DNA of 64,000 bases from Rhabditophanes sp. KR3021. Taxonomy: Eukaryota > Nematoda > Chromadorea > Rhabditida > Alloionematidae. Shown here piece by piece: positions 1-13,900 of this stretch. The position numbers were made by a program, and so were the translations under genes. Location of the stretch: assembly GCA_963281155.1 (NCBI GenBank), contig CAUJLY010000003.1, positions 4,216,001 to 4,280,000 on the forward strand, in the 5' to 3' direction. Position 1 is the stretch's first letter. Each line of letters starts with the position of its first letter. Below the pieces are notes generated by a model. The model was given only the letters and a program-made list of their open reading frames with translations, was not told the DNA's origin and searched no databases.

Positions 1-772
1 CCCCAGTACAAGAATATAACAGAATGTACAAACCATAAAAGAAAGTTCAGAATTTACATCAATTTGCAAAAGTTGCATAAACTCGAATGTACAGAAATTA
101 TTTCTAAATACAATGCCCGTTCCATTTTTTTAACATTCCGATGAATGTCTCATTATCGACATTAACAGCCTCAATCAAACATCACTTTCATTATATTAGT
201 TGATTATATAAGAAATAATCTGTCAAGTTCAATTAAAGTCTTTTGTCGAGTGCAATTGTAATATTGTGGTCAATTATCAAAGAAGATCTGTCGCTAAACA
301 ATATTATATTAAAGATAACGACAAGGTTGAATATGAAAAGAACTTATGTGATGAAATAGTACCAATTTATTCATATGGGAATCAAATATTAAGTTGATGA
401 GAAAAAGCGTGCCTTTTACAAGTGTACGTACAAATTTTGTCTTTATGGTACCAACAAATTTTGATATTGTAAGTAAATTTATTGTCGGTACCAATTTTGT
501 TTTTATTGTCCAAACAACAAAATTGTTTTTATCAAAGTGTCAACAATGAATATTTTGACGTTAAATATGTATATCTATAATAATCTCTTTATATCCATAG
601 TAATCTCCTTTTTGGAGGGAGCAAAAAATATTCAAAAACCACCTAGTTTAAACGAAGTACCTTTATGTAAAGAGTATTACATCGCAAATACTTATGTGTA
701 GTTAAGCAAATTAAACGCATTTTCAAAGTTAAACATAAGTATATTTGATCAAAAATTTAATTAAAAAATGTG
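1..772. other. intergenic, nothing coding seen
   Basis: AT-rich sequence downstream of the olfactomedin gene. It holds short imperfect direct repeats around 430-530 built on a TACCAA...AAATTTTG core. The single 61-codon frame has no recognisable protein character. Confidence 0.6.
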
Positions 773-2483
773 TCACTCAATGTTCACTTGAACTGAATAT
801 ATTTTTCCGTCATCTAGAACTCCAAGTTTACGCGAAATGCTGTCATATGTCAGTGAGGTAATATTTCCATAAGACGTCCAATGATTTCCTCCTCTAAGTA
901 AGAAGTTTTCCTTTTTCATGACATATTTGTTTCTTATCAAGTCAAATATTGGCAAAACACGACATTTATATCCCTCACAATCTATCGCATAAAGTATCCC
1001 ACACGTAATGAAAGTGTTTCTAATAGGCCTATCAAATTTGTTTAATCGGATTGTTTTGATTTCTTTTAACGTTTTTGGTTCCAAACGACTAACAGTCAAG
1101 TGATTATGTTCATCTCTATTGTAAATAAGCCAAAGGTGATTTTCTGAGTAATGCAGGGCTGAAGAGCCCTCGATCTGGTAGTAGATGTTTCGATTGATAA
1201 GACTGTTGATTTTCCTATGACCCATACCTTTTTGAGTCTTGGTATTATATGAAGAAATAAAAGATCCATCTTCAGAAATATAATAAATTGTATTGTTTGC
1301 GTGGGAGTAAGCGTGATTATACCCCGTAAAGGGGAAGGAAAGAGTATGAATTGTTTGAGGGTCTGAAAAATCTATTTTCCCGGGGTTGTCGAGAATTTCA
1401 AAAATTGCATATCCTCTGTCGTATTCGGTGATAAACCACGAATTGCCGCTTTTGATGATGCCACCTTGCTTCATCCTTCTTTCGTCATGCAGAACTTTCT
1501 GACCTAATCCGATTACCCTGTTGCATTTTCGTTTCTTTTTTGAAATAACTTGCTGCTGGTCACTTTCTTTTTTGATACTTTCTTTTTTCGTATTTTCTTC
1601 TCTTCTGTATTCCGGTCCTTGTTTGCCTTGGTTCAGCGTCATCACGACTACATCTTGGGAACTAATTTGGTTTCTTTTGTTAGCACACATGGCCTTCATC
1701 ATATCATCCTAAAACATTTTGGAGTTACTTAGCTGGGAGCAATTTGATGTTGAGATTAAATGAATTCAACTGAGGTTATACAAGGATAAATTGAAGTGCT
1801 AATTCCTCTTAAATACTAGTTTAAGCCAGCTAAGTAATAGATTTCTCACAAGTATATTCTAACATCCAAAACTTTATCTTCACTAAAACGGTGAAAATTG
1901 GTGATGACAAAAAACAGTCATATAACAAGTGTTCTTTTGAAGAACATTATCAATCTCACACATCTACACTTCCTTACATTTGTAAGAAGTCTTTGCACTC
2001 CCTCAAAATCTAATCACACTCAACAATAATGATTATTGAGTGTGAATGTTTGCACGAGAAGCAAATAGAATGATGATAGTGCTACCTGTGGTCAATTGTT
2101 CTTTTTAGAGCAAATTAATGATTGGGTTTTCATCAAAAGAACTACTTTCGGTATCTTGAATATATGTGCTTAGTTGATTAGCGACTTACAGAAATTCCTG
2201 CATACAACGGTGCAAAAAATGGGTGAAAGTTGTTTTGTTCACCTTGATCGCCTACACTTCTGCTAACACGTACATGGTATGCAATCTGGTTTTGCTCCTA
2301 CAACATTTTTTGAATAAATCTTTTGTTTTAACTCACCTTTACTTTCATTAATTCATTTTGCTGGTACCAAATAATAGAACTGCATATTATAAATGTGAGC
2401 ACGTTCGTAGTTAGTAGGCATACAATTGTAACATCAAAAGGTTTAGAAAATTGAGAAGTTGCTTTTAATAGAATAGGTTTCAT
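773..2483 (-). CDS. type II membrane olfactomedin-domain protein (colmedin/UNC-122-like)
   Basis: The model has two exons, 2337..2483 and 773..1708, joined in phase 0 (donor AAG|gtgagt, acceptor tttttag|GAT). It gives 360 residues. Exon 1 starts at its own ATG and encodes a hydrophobic segment (about residues 18-39) with no signal cleavage site, which suits a type II anchor. A charged linker with a basic KKKRK run (about 105-109) follows and could be a proprotein-convertase site. From about residue 125 to the end the sequence matches the olfactomedin fold: GYNHAYSHANNTIYY, HLWLIYNRDE, LEPKTLKEIKTI and FITCGILYAIDC, with a Cys near the domain start and the Cys of CGILY that usually pair. Known relatives act extracellularly at synapses, muscle or coelomocytes. 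Unlike UNC-122 and vertebrate gliomedin there is no Gly-X-Y collagen stretch, and the spacer is short. The family call is firm; the orthologue is not assigned. Confidence 0.85.
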
Positions 2484-4985
2484 TTCACTCCTACTGATTA
2501 TACATTAACTGAAACTAGGACAAATAAATTTAGTTATTTCAATTAAATTTTACTAAACAGTAGTCGTATCTACTTACACCAATAATACTTCTTTTAACAA
2601 TGATAATCGTTTAATGAATGGCGAAAGGGTGCCGTAGATGGGTCTTTTATACGTATGTCTTTTTAATCAAATCTGTTTCAATAGAATGATGGTATCATTG
2701 TATAAACAGAAAGTAATAAGAGTTCATGCTAATAATACAATTAAACACTTCTTCTTAATTATAAAATAGGATGCTCATCAAAATATATTCTTTCAACACT
2801 TAAAGTTCATCCTCTTATTTCGCTTGTTGTTGGGAAACATTATGTAAATTCGGCGACGGAAACGATATTTAAGAGATTGTGAGATATTTTAAAAATGTAA
2901 TTCAAACAATGGCACACATTAAATGATATAAATCTAAATATTTGGTATGAGTTAAAAGAATAAACAGTCTCTAAAAAGTTATAAATAAATCTAGGACATA
3001 CTTCATTGCAGCTTAGAGTTTAATGTTGTCTTTAATATCAATCCATTAAAAGGAAACGCAAACAAATATTATCATTAAATAGTAAGCATCCCTTTGACTC
3101 CTAGATTACATACCCTGAAAACCGGTGCCAAAAAGTGATGCCTTTAATAGACGGCATAATGATGGTCAATGAAAGTGAGAAGTAAAAGTAAGGAGTGAGA
3201 AGTTTCCGTTAGATTTTAATATTACTTGCGCAAAGAATAAGTTTAATTAAATGCCACAATTTAATTTAATCAACCAAATCATGATTGATGTTATGGCAGT
3301 TCTTTTTCGGTAAAATGTCATTCCATATGCCACCTTGTGCTTACAAAAGTACCATTGTTCTAACACTTAATGAGATTAAATAGAAGAACCGTTAATTTAA
3401 CAACACAGTATGCCGAAATTGAATAGAACGAAAAATATGCCAATAATATTTATTTCTTTTAACAGTTATTAATTAATTGAGCTCGTTTTTATGATTTGTA
3501 AAAATGCATTTTTTGTGTAACTCCATCATTTTTATTGGATCTTGATCACCTAGCAATTATCTTGAAATGATTTTTAATTACTTTAATGACATATCACCAA
3601 ACACTATTAATCTTCTTCTATTCTGTATTATTATCATTAGAGACCCATAATTTTCACCCAACAGCTTGTCCATTTATCTAATTTTTAATGGGAAATCACA
3701 GCTACTGCATTTAGCCAAACCATACATTTATGAATTAGCCACCACCTTGACAAGTTAATAAGACAAACTGTCTTAATTATACGTTCAGATTAGATGAAAA
3801 GAAGAGTTGAGTACATAAACAACGGGTGCAAAAAATGTAATCACTTCATCATTCCAGCTAAACCTACTTTTTTGTACTTGATTACATATTTATTATCATA
3901 TATTAGTTCACGAATCACCAGACCTTCTTATCATTTTCTAGAGTCTTCTTAATGACGGTTGGCACTTGACATTTACAATAAATAATTAAAAATAACTTTT
4001 TAATGTACTTAGTGTAAGAGTGTTATTTTTGTCATTTCAAGTTTGAACTTTTTAGCATTGTTTTTGATACTCCATTAATTTTAATTTAATCTCTTTTGTA
4101 ATGACGAATAAATGAAAAAGAGATAAGGGGTTTTGTTATTTATTTGATTTAAGGCCTAAAGAAGTGTGACAATATAAAATAAAATAAATATGTGATTCAC
4201 AAATTAGCCCAAATTAACTTAATTTGTGGGACTTCTTTATGACAAGAATCCTATGTATACTAATTTTTTGCAGAGATTATTTTCTTGTTACTTATTTAAA
4301 ATGAAAGAAATAAAGGATAATCAGGATTTATTAATAAATGTTTATTTTGTGTATACTCTAAGGAATAATTTAATCCCTACAAAGAGGGGTGATCTTTATA
4401 AAATAGAAATGTACTTCTGTTTTTATATGCGTGGCTTTTACAAAACACAAGTAACTATAAAGTTCATAATTTATTAATTCACACTTACAATTCTTTTGAT
4501 AATTTTACAAAGAAATATTTATAAATAATAATAGCAAATTTTAAATATACAAATGAAGTTGTACTGGAATGGTGTAATCGTGATTTTACAAGTTATGCGT
4601 ATAATTTGAATAAATTAATAAAATTTTGAATATGTAGTAAATGTAAAAAATGTAATACGCTTTGAATATGTATTAATGCAGCTTTGAATTGAGTCATTAT
4701 ACAAAATGTATAAGGCTAATGCAAGAATGAATTGAGTTAATACGAGATTGTATTGCGTTACAAAGTTTAAACTACATAAACACGCGCACAACAGATACAA
4801 TTTTATGGTTGAGATCAGGTTCAAGTTATCAAAGGAAGTTTTTGTGTTTAGTTTTGCACCTAACCAAACTACGTCTGTTAATGTACATGGAACAACTCGT
4901 AATTTGATTCTTTTGGTGATGTAATCTTTTGTTTAGTTAAACAAAACTTATAAGCATATTCAAAATGATTTTCGTGTGAGGAGGC
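2484..4985. other. intergenic, 2.5 kb, no gene seen
   Basis: AT-rich spacer between the 5' end of the olfactomedin gene and the 3' end of the C2-domain gene. The 83-codon frame at 4226-4477 and the 69-codon frame at 4615-4824 look like chance frames of Phe/Tyr/Ile-rich translation. The left part presumably carries the promoter of the olfactomedin gene; I see no definite element. Confidence 0.5.
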
Positions 4986-7900
4986 TTATTTTAACAAATC
5001 TTCTGAATCAAAAAGTTCATCACTAAATTCATCCTTCTTGACATTGTTATTAGTTTCTTTTTCATCGATATATTCTCTTGTAACTGGGAGATCAAGCTTG
5101 AGGTGGTGAGAAGCCTTATATTCCTTTCCAAGATGTTCAATTGTATTCTTCCATTGCTCAACTTCCGATTTGTCCATTGCAATTGATCCCAGATAAGACG
5201 ATCCGATGACGTCATCACCAGTACCATGCCTGAAGAATGATGTAATTGATGTAATTAAGATAATGTTGATTTATGTGGCATATGTAATTGGCATAATTTA
5301 AAATGTGCAAGTGTTCTTTATCTTATACCATCAGGCGCATTATCATATAATCATATCATTTGTAGTAATGTATTTATAAAATTCGAATGATATCATATTA
5401 CACAAGTGACAGACATTTTGTGAAAACAAATCTAATTTGTTTGCTATCTAGATTGTCGTTTGGAAAGGTCGAAAAGTTTTAAAAGTTTAAATAGTTTGGA
5501 TAATTTAAAAAGTTAAATTTGGATGTTTATCAGAAAGCTTAATCAAATGTGCATATACTTAAATCTTGTTGTTGTCCCTTGCAAATGTAAAAATTATAAA
5601 AGTGACTTAAACAATCTGTTAATTCAATCTGTTGCATAATTTTTGTTCATAGACCAGAACGTAGTGTGGTCACGTAATTGTGAATATTTATGTTTGAATA
5701 CTTGTTTTGTACAAATCAACTATATAAATATTTTGATATAAATGTTTTCGTATACATACTTTGTGCGAAGGTTTTCACATTTTAATATCAAATGTGTTCA
5801 TGATAAATACAAAATGTATTCATGATAAATGCAAAATATGTCCATATTTGAACGTATTTTTGTAACAGGATAAGTGTTGGCATTTTTGTATATATTTTTA
5901 GTAAACTATGACATAGTTTGCTCATCGAATTAAAAACCATATGAATAATAAATACTTAAAAATAGAAGTTGGCAAAACAACAACAAAAACATACCTTTGC
6001 ATGTCAATGGCACTAATCGTTATCTGAGTTTTTCTTAAATCCCCTACTTTTGTGCTAATCAAAAACATAATGCTTTCTTGATAAACAGCTTTGCATGTAT
6101 TTTTTAAGACTCGGCTTTGTTTTGTCTGAACTTTTCCATCCGCCTGGGTAACAGAAACACGAACGCAGACATCTGGAGCCCCACACAATCCCCATTTGGG
6201 CAAGTCTTCAACTTTATTCAAATTTATTGTTAAAGTTTTGGCTTCTTTGACAACCTGCGTCGAAAAATATATTTTACCGATTTTCTTAAAGAAATAACCA
6301 ACAATGATTAAAGGAATATGAAAGTTAGTGTTACCTTAGAATTGAACTTAACCTTCAGTTCATCCACAATTTTGACTTCTTTTTTAGTTGTTAACAGGGG
6401 GAAATCTTTCAATTCAATACTAAATTCCCCAATCTCAGTTTCCTTTTGCAATTTAGCTGCTGGTTGATGCAAAAATACAACTGTAATTGTTTTATTTTCC
6501 AAATCTTCAACGGCGACATTATCGAAAAAAAATTCCTAAAAGAAATTGATAATTAAGGATTTTAAATTGAGGAAGTGATCATTAAGAATTATATTAAGAC
6601 ATTTACAATTAGATTGATAACTATGAATCTGTTTTAAAAGCAATGTGTTGATGTTTACCTGATTAAAAGCCACATCTCTCCCTCTTTTGACAGCACTATC
6701 CTGGGCTTTACTATTTTTAGCCGGAGCAAGAGAAACTCTGCAAAATGGCAATAACTCCTGAAACATGCAAAATAAAGTATTAGATCTTCACTTTATTTTG
6801 TTATTAATTTTATATTTGGTTTAATTTTAATTATTTGCAGGTATAATATAGATTGCTGCAAACATCGAAGCGATTCTCATCAACGCATTCCACGCTCAAC
6901 TCTCCAACGCCCAAGGTGGAAATCTATCCTTGGATTTCGCCTTAAACATGAGTCCCAAGTAAACTCACATGCTGCTCAACTTATTCTCAAAGACTTCTCA
7001 GAATACGGATACAAAGAGTACTTTATGAAGTATTAATATGTTTTTTGTGTTTTAACTGAATTTTTAATAAAAAACTTTGTCGAATTAATAAGTTTTTTGT
7101 GCTTAAATTGAATTTTAATATGTAAATTACCATATCCGGTTTTAATTCGCCCGCTAAGCCTTCTACTTTGATAACAGTTACCTGAAAATGCATTAAATTA
7201 TTACTTATATTTTTAAATTTTAGTGTTTATTAGTTGAATATGTTCTATACCGACAAGGCCTCATACATTTAAATATTAGCTGAAGGCTATTTATATTTTG
7301 GCGATATTATGATCAAATGTAACTTTATTAATTACTATGATTCGACAAACAGAAAAGAGGAGTAATTTTCGTGATTGATTTACAAAATTTGAGGAAGATA
7401 CAAAGAATCTCAGGTTAAACTTAAATGTTGTATCAGTATTTATATTTGGAAATACACATCTATTAAGCAGTTTCGAAAATGATCAATTTGGGTGTGTTAC
7501 GTCTTCCTATAAATTACTTCATGCTCTGGTTTATTCCTGTTATGAATATCATGATTTCAATAGTCATTTCTTTGCTATCTTAACTAAAGTTTGTTTCACT
7601 ATGGAACCCCTTAACATTTCTGTCAAAATTGATAACGGAACTTATCAAAAGAATAAAACTTAATGATCTTAATCCAATATTCTTTCCCGGTCAAGGTTCA
7701 AGATATATCAAATGCGCTAAATAAATTATGTAAGGGTAAAGTGAATTATGCTAAAAATTGTTATTGATTGATCAAAAGATGAATAACGCTTGTGGAGCTT
7801 AATCAGTGACTTCTATCCCGACGAACCTCCTCGCAACATCAAGGACAAAGACGTAGCATACAAATATTGCAGAAAAAATAATTTTTTGGACAAGAATCTC

Positions 7901-10900
7901 AAGAAGTTTTATCATTTTGAATAAACAGATGAAATGAAACATCGTCTCACGGACCATTCAAATAATGCTGCAAACACATTTTATCGCAAAGACGAAATGA
8001 GTGGCAAAGAAGGATGGATGTGGACTTGATTTAGTTCTTCTGAAGGAAAAGTGTACGTAAAGCATCTTGGAAAACTATTCACACATTGTGCTAAGATTAT
8101 GGAAGCTTGCCTGATTGCTTTTTCTAAATCAGCTACTAATTTGGAAAAAGGAGTTATCTCTGATGAAGTTTTAAACTTCTTCACTTTCTCTCAAATTAAA
8201 AATTGGGAAAATTCTTTATGGATTACTTGTCTGCTACTGAAAAAGATGATCATATCTTTAAGCCCAAAAAAACTTCCATTCAAAGTTCAATAAAGTCTAA
8301 AGCTGGAGACATAGTTACTTGCATTTATTGCAAAGATAAGGAAAAAAAGACTTCCATGTTTACTTAATGCTGAACCCGAAAAAGCGATGAAAGTTGGTCT
8401 GTAGATAATGTAAAGGATACAATTAAATACATTGGCAAGATTGTACAATTTGGAAAAAGAATGACTATGCATAGTATAGACTTTAAATTGAGTTTAATCT
8501 AAAGAAGATGTTTGACAGAAAGGAGGACTTCATTAATGCTGTCATTCGGGATGAGTCTTATGGAAATAATGAAATCACCGTCTTGAAGTACCAATCAGAG
8601 GAAGTGATTTTAAACATAGAAGCCATCCTGACCAGAGCATTCAGACCTCAAATCACAAACTCCGATTCTAGTAGCCATTCTTTTGAAGATGCCCTCAAAA
8701 TAAGCTCGGGACTTAATGGACAAGTAGCTAATCTCATTATCAACCAGTTTGTTGATACTTCTGATTTTTCGGATGTGGTATTTTATAAATAATTTGTTAA
8801 TAGTATGTCTGACGATAATAAAACATATTCTATTATACTTGTATATTTGTTGGTTAGTATATTTTACTCGGAATCTTTTGCGAACTGGAAAGTGTTGTAG
8901 TGTACATGTGACAAGACCCAAGCCTTTTTTTCTACATTCTTCTGTCCCGGGCATGATTTGTTGACCCGACGCTGACAAAATAACCGTCTCTGGTTTATTT
9001 TCTTTGCCTGTAATTTTCAAATAAATATTATATCATATATGAAAGTGTAAATTTTAAGCAACTATATGCCGAAAGTTTTTTAAAAGAACATTTTTTGAAT
9101 TTTGCTACTATTTACATTAAAATTTGTTTTTTTTATTAATGTGCTTGCATTGCTATTTAACTTGCAGCATTTACTAGTTATTGCCTCTTTATTTTAGTCG
9201 CCCGTTCACTCAACTAGAGTTAAACTATCGAGGAAATCGAGGTCAAAAGCAACGCCAAGAAAAGTCTTAAAAATATAGAGAAAATGGCTGGGACTTTTGG
9301 TATGAGACAGCTATCTTATGGACCCACCAAAAAAGAAGCACCGCTTGTTAAGGAAGTGATGTTATCTCTTAGAAAAAAGACCCACAAGTTCAAGGTAAAT
9401 TAATACAAGAATTGGTTGGATACATTTGTTCTCACCAGATGTTTCGTGTGGGTTTACCGAGTTTTTTTGATAAAGACCATCATTAACTAGAAGATTGGAG
9501 AGTATTGGCAACTTTTTGAGCAAGGCCGGTCATCCCTATGGTGATAGTGGAAAAGGAGTAATTCTGTTGATGAAGTTAGTAATCTTTTTTGACAATGATA
9601 AAGCATTATTTTTTCACTTATTGATGGAGCTAGAAGTGAAGCATCAGTCAAAAGACGTGGGAAGGATATATATTGTGCATACTGTGGAAAATATTTTTCT
9701 GGCTCGGATCACTTTACTAACGCCACGTACAAAGTCATGGCAGCTGAAAGAAGAAAAGCCAGAGAAGTAACAAAGGACTTACTGCTGAACAATCAACTAA
9801 TTTGCTAAGTGAGTAAACTACTGGTGAAGACAAAAACATGAACTTCTACGTGATCAAGACTATATATGGAGAATATTTGGTGTGAGAAGCTACAACACTA
9901 GAAATGAATTGGTCAGGTACGACAAACACAAAATTTAAATAGTCTATAAGCTTCGTGATCATGGTCTTTTGTCCAAGGAGGAAGCAATTGTCAAAAGCTG
10001 GGATCAATGTCTATCAGAAGATAAAGAAGAGGTCGGTGAAGTGGGATCCTTTAAGTTGAATGGTCTAAAGAATTTACTGAAAACATAGAATATATTTTAG
10101 TTGAAAGATTCAAGCATCATATCATCAACTGGGACATGGAAAATGCTCGATGCCTGACGCATACTTGCTTAATTCTGTCAATGCTGACATCTTGACTGAA
10201 AAGATGTTTGAACTTAATATGACTACTGGTGAATAATCTTAAAACGTATTTTGATTCCTCGTTTAATTTTAATAAATATTTTGATTCCTCGTTTAAAATA
10301 TTATCGACTTACTGAGAAGGCCGGTGTAGTGTGAAGGATCAAGACCTAAATTTTCAGGTTTCTTATTACAGGCAGCTGTTAGTGGTGCTGTGGCTGATCC
10401 AGAAGATGATATGCTTCCAATTGTACTGACCGTGCCGTCGTCGTCTTTCTCAATAATACTTCCAGATTTTGAGCTGGCAAATGAATTCAACTGTAACAAA
10501 TAAAAAGGGTTAGCCTATTGTTTGAACAAATAATAAATAAATCTTTTTATGGGTAAGAATGACGTTTATCATTCATAGTAACAACATATACACATACATA
10601 TATGTACATCTAAATATACATGAATAATCTAGCTAATGAGTGAATCATGAAAATATAGAAGTCTGTGTATAAGGATTAATTAACCTTTTTTGTAATCCAC
10701 ATTACATATTTGATATTTGGATATTTAGAATGGCAAATGAATCAAACTGAAGATACTTGATGTCATATTGCATACTTAATAAAAGGACACCTTTCTTGTT
10801 TCTTGAGAGCTTACCATCTCATGCATTTGAATACTTTAAACATTTTTAATTTGAAAAATCCTTATTAAGTAATTCTGAGAGATATCAATTACATTTTTAT

Positions 10901-13900
10901 GTTTAATCGTCGTGTAAGAGCGACATTTGAAACTACCAAATGTTCTTTAATTTTGTACTCGTGATTTTAATTATATCTATTTTTAGAAGTTGTTATTTAC
11001 ATTATGTGTTTGGACTAAGTTGAATGAGTTTATATATATTGTTACATGTTGTTTTATATCTGTACATGAACAGAGTTAGATAAATTCTTAAATCTCAAAT
11101 AAACTCATTTTACAAAACTTTAAATGAATCCACTAAAGAGGAAGCTTGTTAAGGGAATAATTAATTGAAAGACCGGTCCCTTTCTCAAAATAGCAACTCA
11201 TATATAATATCAATATACAATTTTGAGAATTGCTATAATCTTCCTTGGGCAAAGCCTTAATTACAAATCTGGCAGATTTAATCTTGTGCAGACAAAATTC
11301 AAGTATCACCATAACATTCTTTATGGAAAAGTTTTCTCACTACTAATTCAAAAGCAATTTAAAAATTCTTTTTTATTATTTATTTTATAAAACTGCATCA
11401 CAAAATAGGAGTTTTCGCTTCAAAATAAGACTTTTTGTCTCAAAATAAAAGTTTTAGCATAAAATGGGAGATTGCCTGATAAATTGTAAAAGACTCACAT
11501 TACAATAATCAGAATCATTATAACTGAATAATATTTGTTTTCCTTTGTTGGTAATGCTCTAGTTCCGTTCAAGCAAAAAAGTATCCAATCATGAAAACAT
11601 AATTGTTACATTTTTGAAAATATAAATAAAAAATGAGCAACTAAGTTTGTTGAACCGTTAAGACAAATGATTGATTGTTGTATGGAGTAATGAATTTGTG
11701 TATTCTAAAGTACTAATTGTACTTTTTTGTCATTCCAGACAAAAACAAAATCCTTATCAATTATTCAGGAAGTTTGTATTTGAATGTGGGTGTACAATGA
11801 ACTTTAAATACTAATGGATAAAATGTATAAATATCTAATATTATACACAATTGAATGTAAAAGTATCTAACATTATGCACAATTAAATTTAAAAGTATTT
11901 GGATTGATTAATTGTATTAAGCATATTCATGTAATACATACAAATTAAATTTATTAACATTAAACTTAAAGAACATTTCCAATTAAATCCTTAAAAATTA
12001 ACTTGAACAATCAAAATACACCCACTAAGGAAATTTTATGTAATTTGTATATAAGTTTTCGACTTCCGCTTTTAAATTGATAATTATATACTTATCTAAA
12101 ATAAACTTTAATCCCTTCTTATTACTGTCTGAATATCTAAAATACGCCACGTTTATCAATGTCGTATTGCGATTATCCTGAGGAAGTGTTAGGAATTAAT
12201 TTTATTCAACTTCCTTACTTAATATTAGTCATGAGATTGTTATCTTACTTCAAAAACGTAAGGGTCTTCTCAATGTGCTTTTAGTGGCTTGTTATAAGCT
12301 TATATGACCATCCATGATTATTAACGATTGAATTTGCGCAAGTCAAAAGAGCAATTTCAATGGCTTAAAAAATGTGGAAAATGGTTTAAAAATGGCATCT
12401 TCAAACTCCTGTTCTTAAACTTATAAAGTTAATATGATTTTTATTATTCAGTCTAGTATAATTGTTATTTTAAACAAATTCATGAACAATATCCTTATTA
12501 CATCAGTTCCAAACTTGTATATTTTAAATTTTAAATATCTCAAAGCTGTATATGTTGAATATCTCAAATTTGTATATTTTTTAAATGGTGTCTCTAAAAG
12601 ACCACAAATATAAATTTTGAAATGTATCATTAAATAGTAATTTTCATCCTACAAAAACAAAACCATCTAGAGAATGCTAACCAATTTAATAAGCAACCAA
12701 AATAACAAATTAAAATGTTTTCAAACAACAGCCGCTTTCATTAAAATAAGTTATTAACGTTATTACAATAATACTACATATCAAATGTTCCTGCCACTTC
12801 ATCAAAACAAATATTTTGTGTATATAAATACAACATAAAAAGCTTCGCATCCCGTTTCACTAAATAGTGTCCTTTCCATATTTGTAAATTTTCAAACAAT
12901 ACCACAAGTTTAAGGATATTTTCATTAAAATTGCACAACTTTACAATCTACAAATAAAAGTTTTTTTGTTGGCCCAATAAAATGTGTAGGGTATAATTAT
13001 GCCCAGACAATTTCTTTGAATCTAATATCTTGCCCTCTTTAGTTCACAAATAATCTTTTCCCCTCAAACGTTTAGATTCAAATATATACTTTGATATATT
13101 ACTGTCAAGTTTGCTTAAACAAAAAAAGAAGCAAATTTAGATAAAAGTGTATAAATCATTGTAAGATAGAAAAGATTTTCTTTCAAAATGTATTTAAATT
13201 TGATTACATATCCATTTACAAGACCAATTTTTAAAGCGATAAAAATATATACAGTATGTAAATCATACGAGATTAATGAAAGATTACCACACTTCCCATG
13301 CGTGGTGCTAACAAGTTATTTTTATTCAAAGTGTATGAACACACCTGATTTTTGCTGGTGTGACGTAACATCTAAATTAAAGTATTTTTCCCTTTAATTC
13401 AATGGAAAGAACGTCAGTCAGAATATCTTCGTGGCAAATATTAGAAGCAATTAAAGTGGTATTGGATCTTAATTTGAGAACTAATTGATTATTAGCTGAA
13501 CATTAATGGACCATTGCCCTCATTTAACTCGAACATAGCCCTCAACTTAATTAAAATGGTTTGAGTGATTAGGAATGGCTTGCTTTTGTTAGCAAATCTG
13601 ACTACTCAAAATAAATAATTTGGAAATGGCATTTCTAAACGATGATATCATTTTTGAATAGGCTCATTAATTTTTAGTGTGCTTAAATTGAACCCCCAAC
13701 AAAACGTTACATTCAAGTTTTATTGTTGGCAAAAGATGTGGGTATCATTATTATATATAAAAAGCCTTACAATAATTTTTATTGTTTGTTGTATCATATT
13801 AAGCTATTTACGTCATGGTGTAGAAAAAGTCTTCACCCAAACCACACATTTTTTGATTGGATTATTTGAACTGGAATTCGAACTTAAAATGGTGGGATGA

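Noticed and set aside
4226..4477. 83-codon plus-strand frame
   Set aside because: No recognisable feature; the composition matches chance translation of AT-rich DNA.
8610..8867. Minus-strand frame continuing past the C2-gene exon 8868-9007
   Set aside because: A GTAAAAT donor follows TTCCGA and the next exon joins in phase; the continuation overlaps the plus-strand remnant.
7182..8867. TTAC present at both edges of the intron as a target-site duplication
   Set aside because: Four bases, partly dictated by splice consensus, and not seen at the other remnant-bearing introns.
13188..13397. 69-codon plus-strand frame with several Cys
   Set aside because: No signal peptide, no acceptor or promoter, and it lies in an intron of the C2-domain gene in antisense without similarity to the remnant family.
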